Translations under genes and position numbers: made by a program | Source: JBEVEP01 sp040512755 | GTDB taxonomy: Bacteria > Pseudomonadota > Alphaproteobacteria > Rhizobiales > Rhizobiaceae | Assembly: GCA_040512755.1 (NCBI GenBank) | Contig: JBEVEP010000332.1 | Location: forward strand, 1 to 5,494 | Direction of reading: 5' to 3' | Length of the DNA stretch: 5,494 nucleotides | The notes under the pieces: model-generated | Databases searched by the model: none | Seen by the model: only the letters and a program-made list of their open reading frames with translations | What the model was told of the DNA's origin: nothing | Shown: one piece after another, positions 4,938-5,494 of the stretch | How the letters are laid out: every line of letters begins with the position of its first letter | Numbering within the stretch: position 1 is the first letter of the stretch

Positions 4938-5494
4938 TTAGATTGTCCGCCGCGGCTTGCGAGCGTCTTCCGGCACGATGTCGTGCGCTTTGTCGCCGCC
5001 CTTTTCGAAGCTGATCACCGGCTCCATCTTTGCCAGGATATCGTCAGTCAGCCAGCACAGGCTCCTGTGGCCTTCGCCAAGATCGCGCAGCGGTGGCACC
5101 TCCTTTTCACAAAGGCCATCTGGCACCAGATGCTTGTAGCGGCAGCGCGTTTGGAACGGACACCCGGTCGGCGGGTTCATGGCGGAAGGGATGTCGCCTT
5201 CGAGGACGATGTGCTTCTTGATCACGCTCGTATCGGCGATCGGGATCGCCGATAGCAGCGCTTCCGTGTACGGATGATAGGGAGGCGAGAAGATCTGGTC
5301 GGTGGTTCCCTGCTCGACGATGTAGCCGAGATACATCACCACCACCCGGTCGGCGATATAGCGCACCACCGACAGATCATGACTGATGAAGAGCATCGTC
5401 ATCTTGGACTGGCGCTGGATATCCATCAGAAGTTCGGTCACCGCCGCCTGCACCGAAACGTCGAGCGCGGAAACCGGCTCGTCGGCCACGACAA
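4938..5494 (-). CDS. Opp/Dpp-type ABC transporter ATP-binding protein, C-terminal part, cut by window edge
   Basis: The frame enters at the right edge and ends with TAA at 4938-4940, giving 184 visible residues. It begins in the Walker B region (VVADEP), followed by the D-loop SALD and VSVQAAV, and the H-loop FISHDLSVVRYIADRVVVMYLG. After the nucleotide-binding domain comes the C-terminal extension of the oligopeptide/dipeptide group (oligo_HPY type). It has PYHPYTEALLSAIP and a cysteine-containing tail with GCPFQTRC and two further cysteines. In some family members such cysteines hold an iron-sulfur cluster. Walker A and the signature motif lie beyond the edge, so it is not known whether this is a single-domain OppF/DppF protein or the second half of a fused ATPase. 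It would power uptake of peptides or other small solutes at the inner membrane. A link to pyrimidine or nitrogen-compound uptake is inferred from position only. It is separated from preT by 182 bases. Confidence 0.92.
   Translation of the reverse strand, partial: VVADEPVSALDVSVQAAVTELLMDIQRQSKMTMLFISHDLSVVRYIADRVVVMYLGYIVEQGTTDQIFSPPYHPYTEALLSAIPIADTSVIKKHIVLEGDIPSAMNPPTGCPFQTRCRYKHLVPDGLCEKEVPPLRDLGEGHRSLCWLTDDILAKMEPVISFEKGGDKAHDIVPEDARKPRRTI

Noticed and set aside
3217..4941. Long plus-strand open frame of 574 residues
   Set aside because: It lies antisense to preT, whose cofactor motifs are clear, and runs through the repeat doublet. Its translation is rich in Arg, His and Asp with no domain, as expected for a high-GC shadow frame.

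Overview
The window reads as chromosomal DNA of an alphaproteobacterium, most likely of the Hyphomicrobiales (Mesorhizobium/rhizobium-like). The reasons are high-GC coding sequence with an AT-richer control region, protein sequences of alphaproteobacterial style, and a pair of C-rich/G-rich palindromic intergenic repeats of a kind I recall from that order. Genus cannot be fixed from this sequence alone.

Layout. 1-322 (minus) is the start of an omega-amino acid/beta-alanine--pyruvate aminotransferase, cut by the window edge. 323-542 is a divergent control region with a near-palindromic RutR-type operator. 543-1196 (plus) is a TetR-family RutR-like regulator. 1305-1613 (plus) is a small EthD-family protein. 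1614-1816 is a convergent non-coding gap with competing inverted repeats. 1817-3130 (minus) is preA and 3403-4755 (minus) is preT, the two subunits of a bacterial NAD(P)-dependent dihydropyrimidine dehydrogenase. They are separated by 272 bases that hold a head-to-head repeat doublet. 4756-4937 is an AT-rich control region with a second copy of the operator core, a 9-bp dyad and a hairpin that contains the preT ribosome binding site. 4938-5494 (minus) is the C-terminal end of an Opp/Dpp-type ABC transporter ATPase.

How they fit. PreT-PreA would reduce uracil and thymine to the dihydropyrimidines, the first step of the reductive pyrimidine catabolic route. Dihydropyrimidinase and beta-ureidopropionase, not in this window, would yield beta-alanine. 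The aminotransferase at the left edge would then convert beta-alanine plus pyruvate into malonate semialdehyde plus alanine. The window therefore carries the first step and the step after the end product, with a pyrimidine-sensing repressor between them. The same 12-base core TTTGACCGATTG lies between the aminotransferase and rutR and again in front of preT. Both sites resemble the E. coli RutR operator TTGACCAnnTGGTCAA (12 and 11 of 14 specified positions). The inference is a local RutR regulon driving the reductive pathway rather than the E. coli Rut pathway. The ABC ATPase may belong to an uptake system for the same substrates, but only its tail is visible. I see no RNA genes, CRISPR array or insertion sequence. 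The components are recognisable, and the less ordinary material is in the non-coding DNA.
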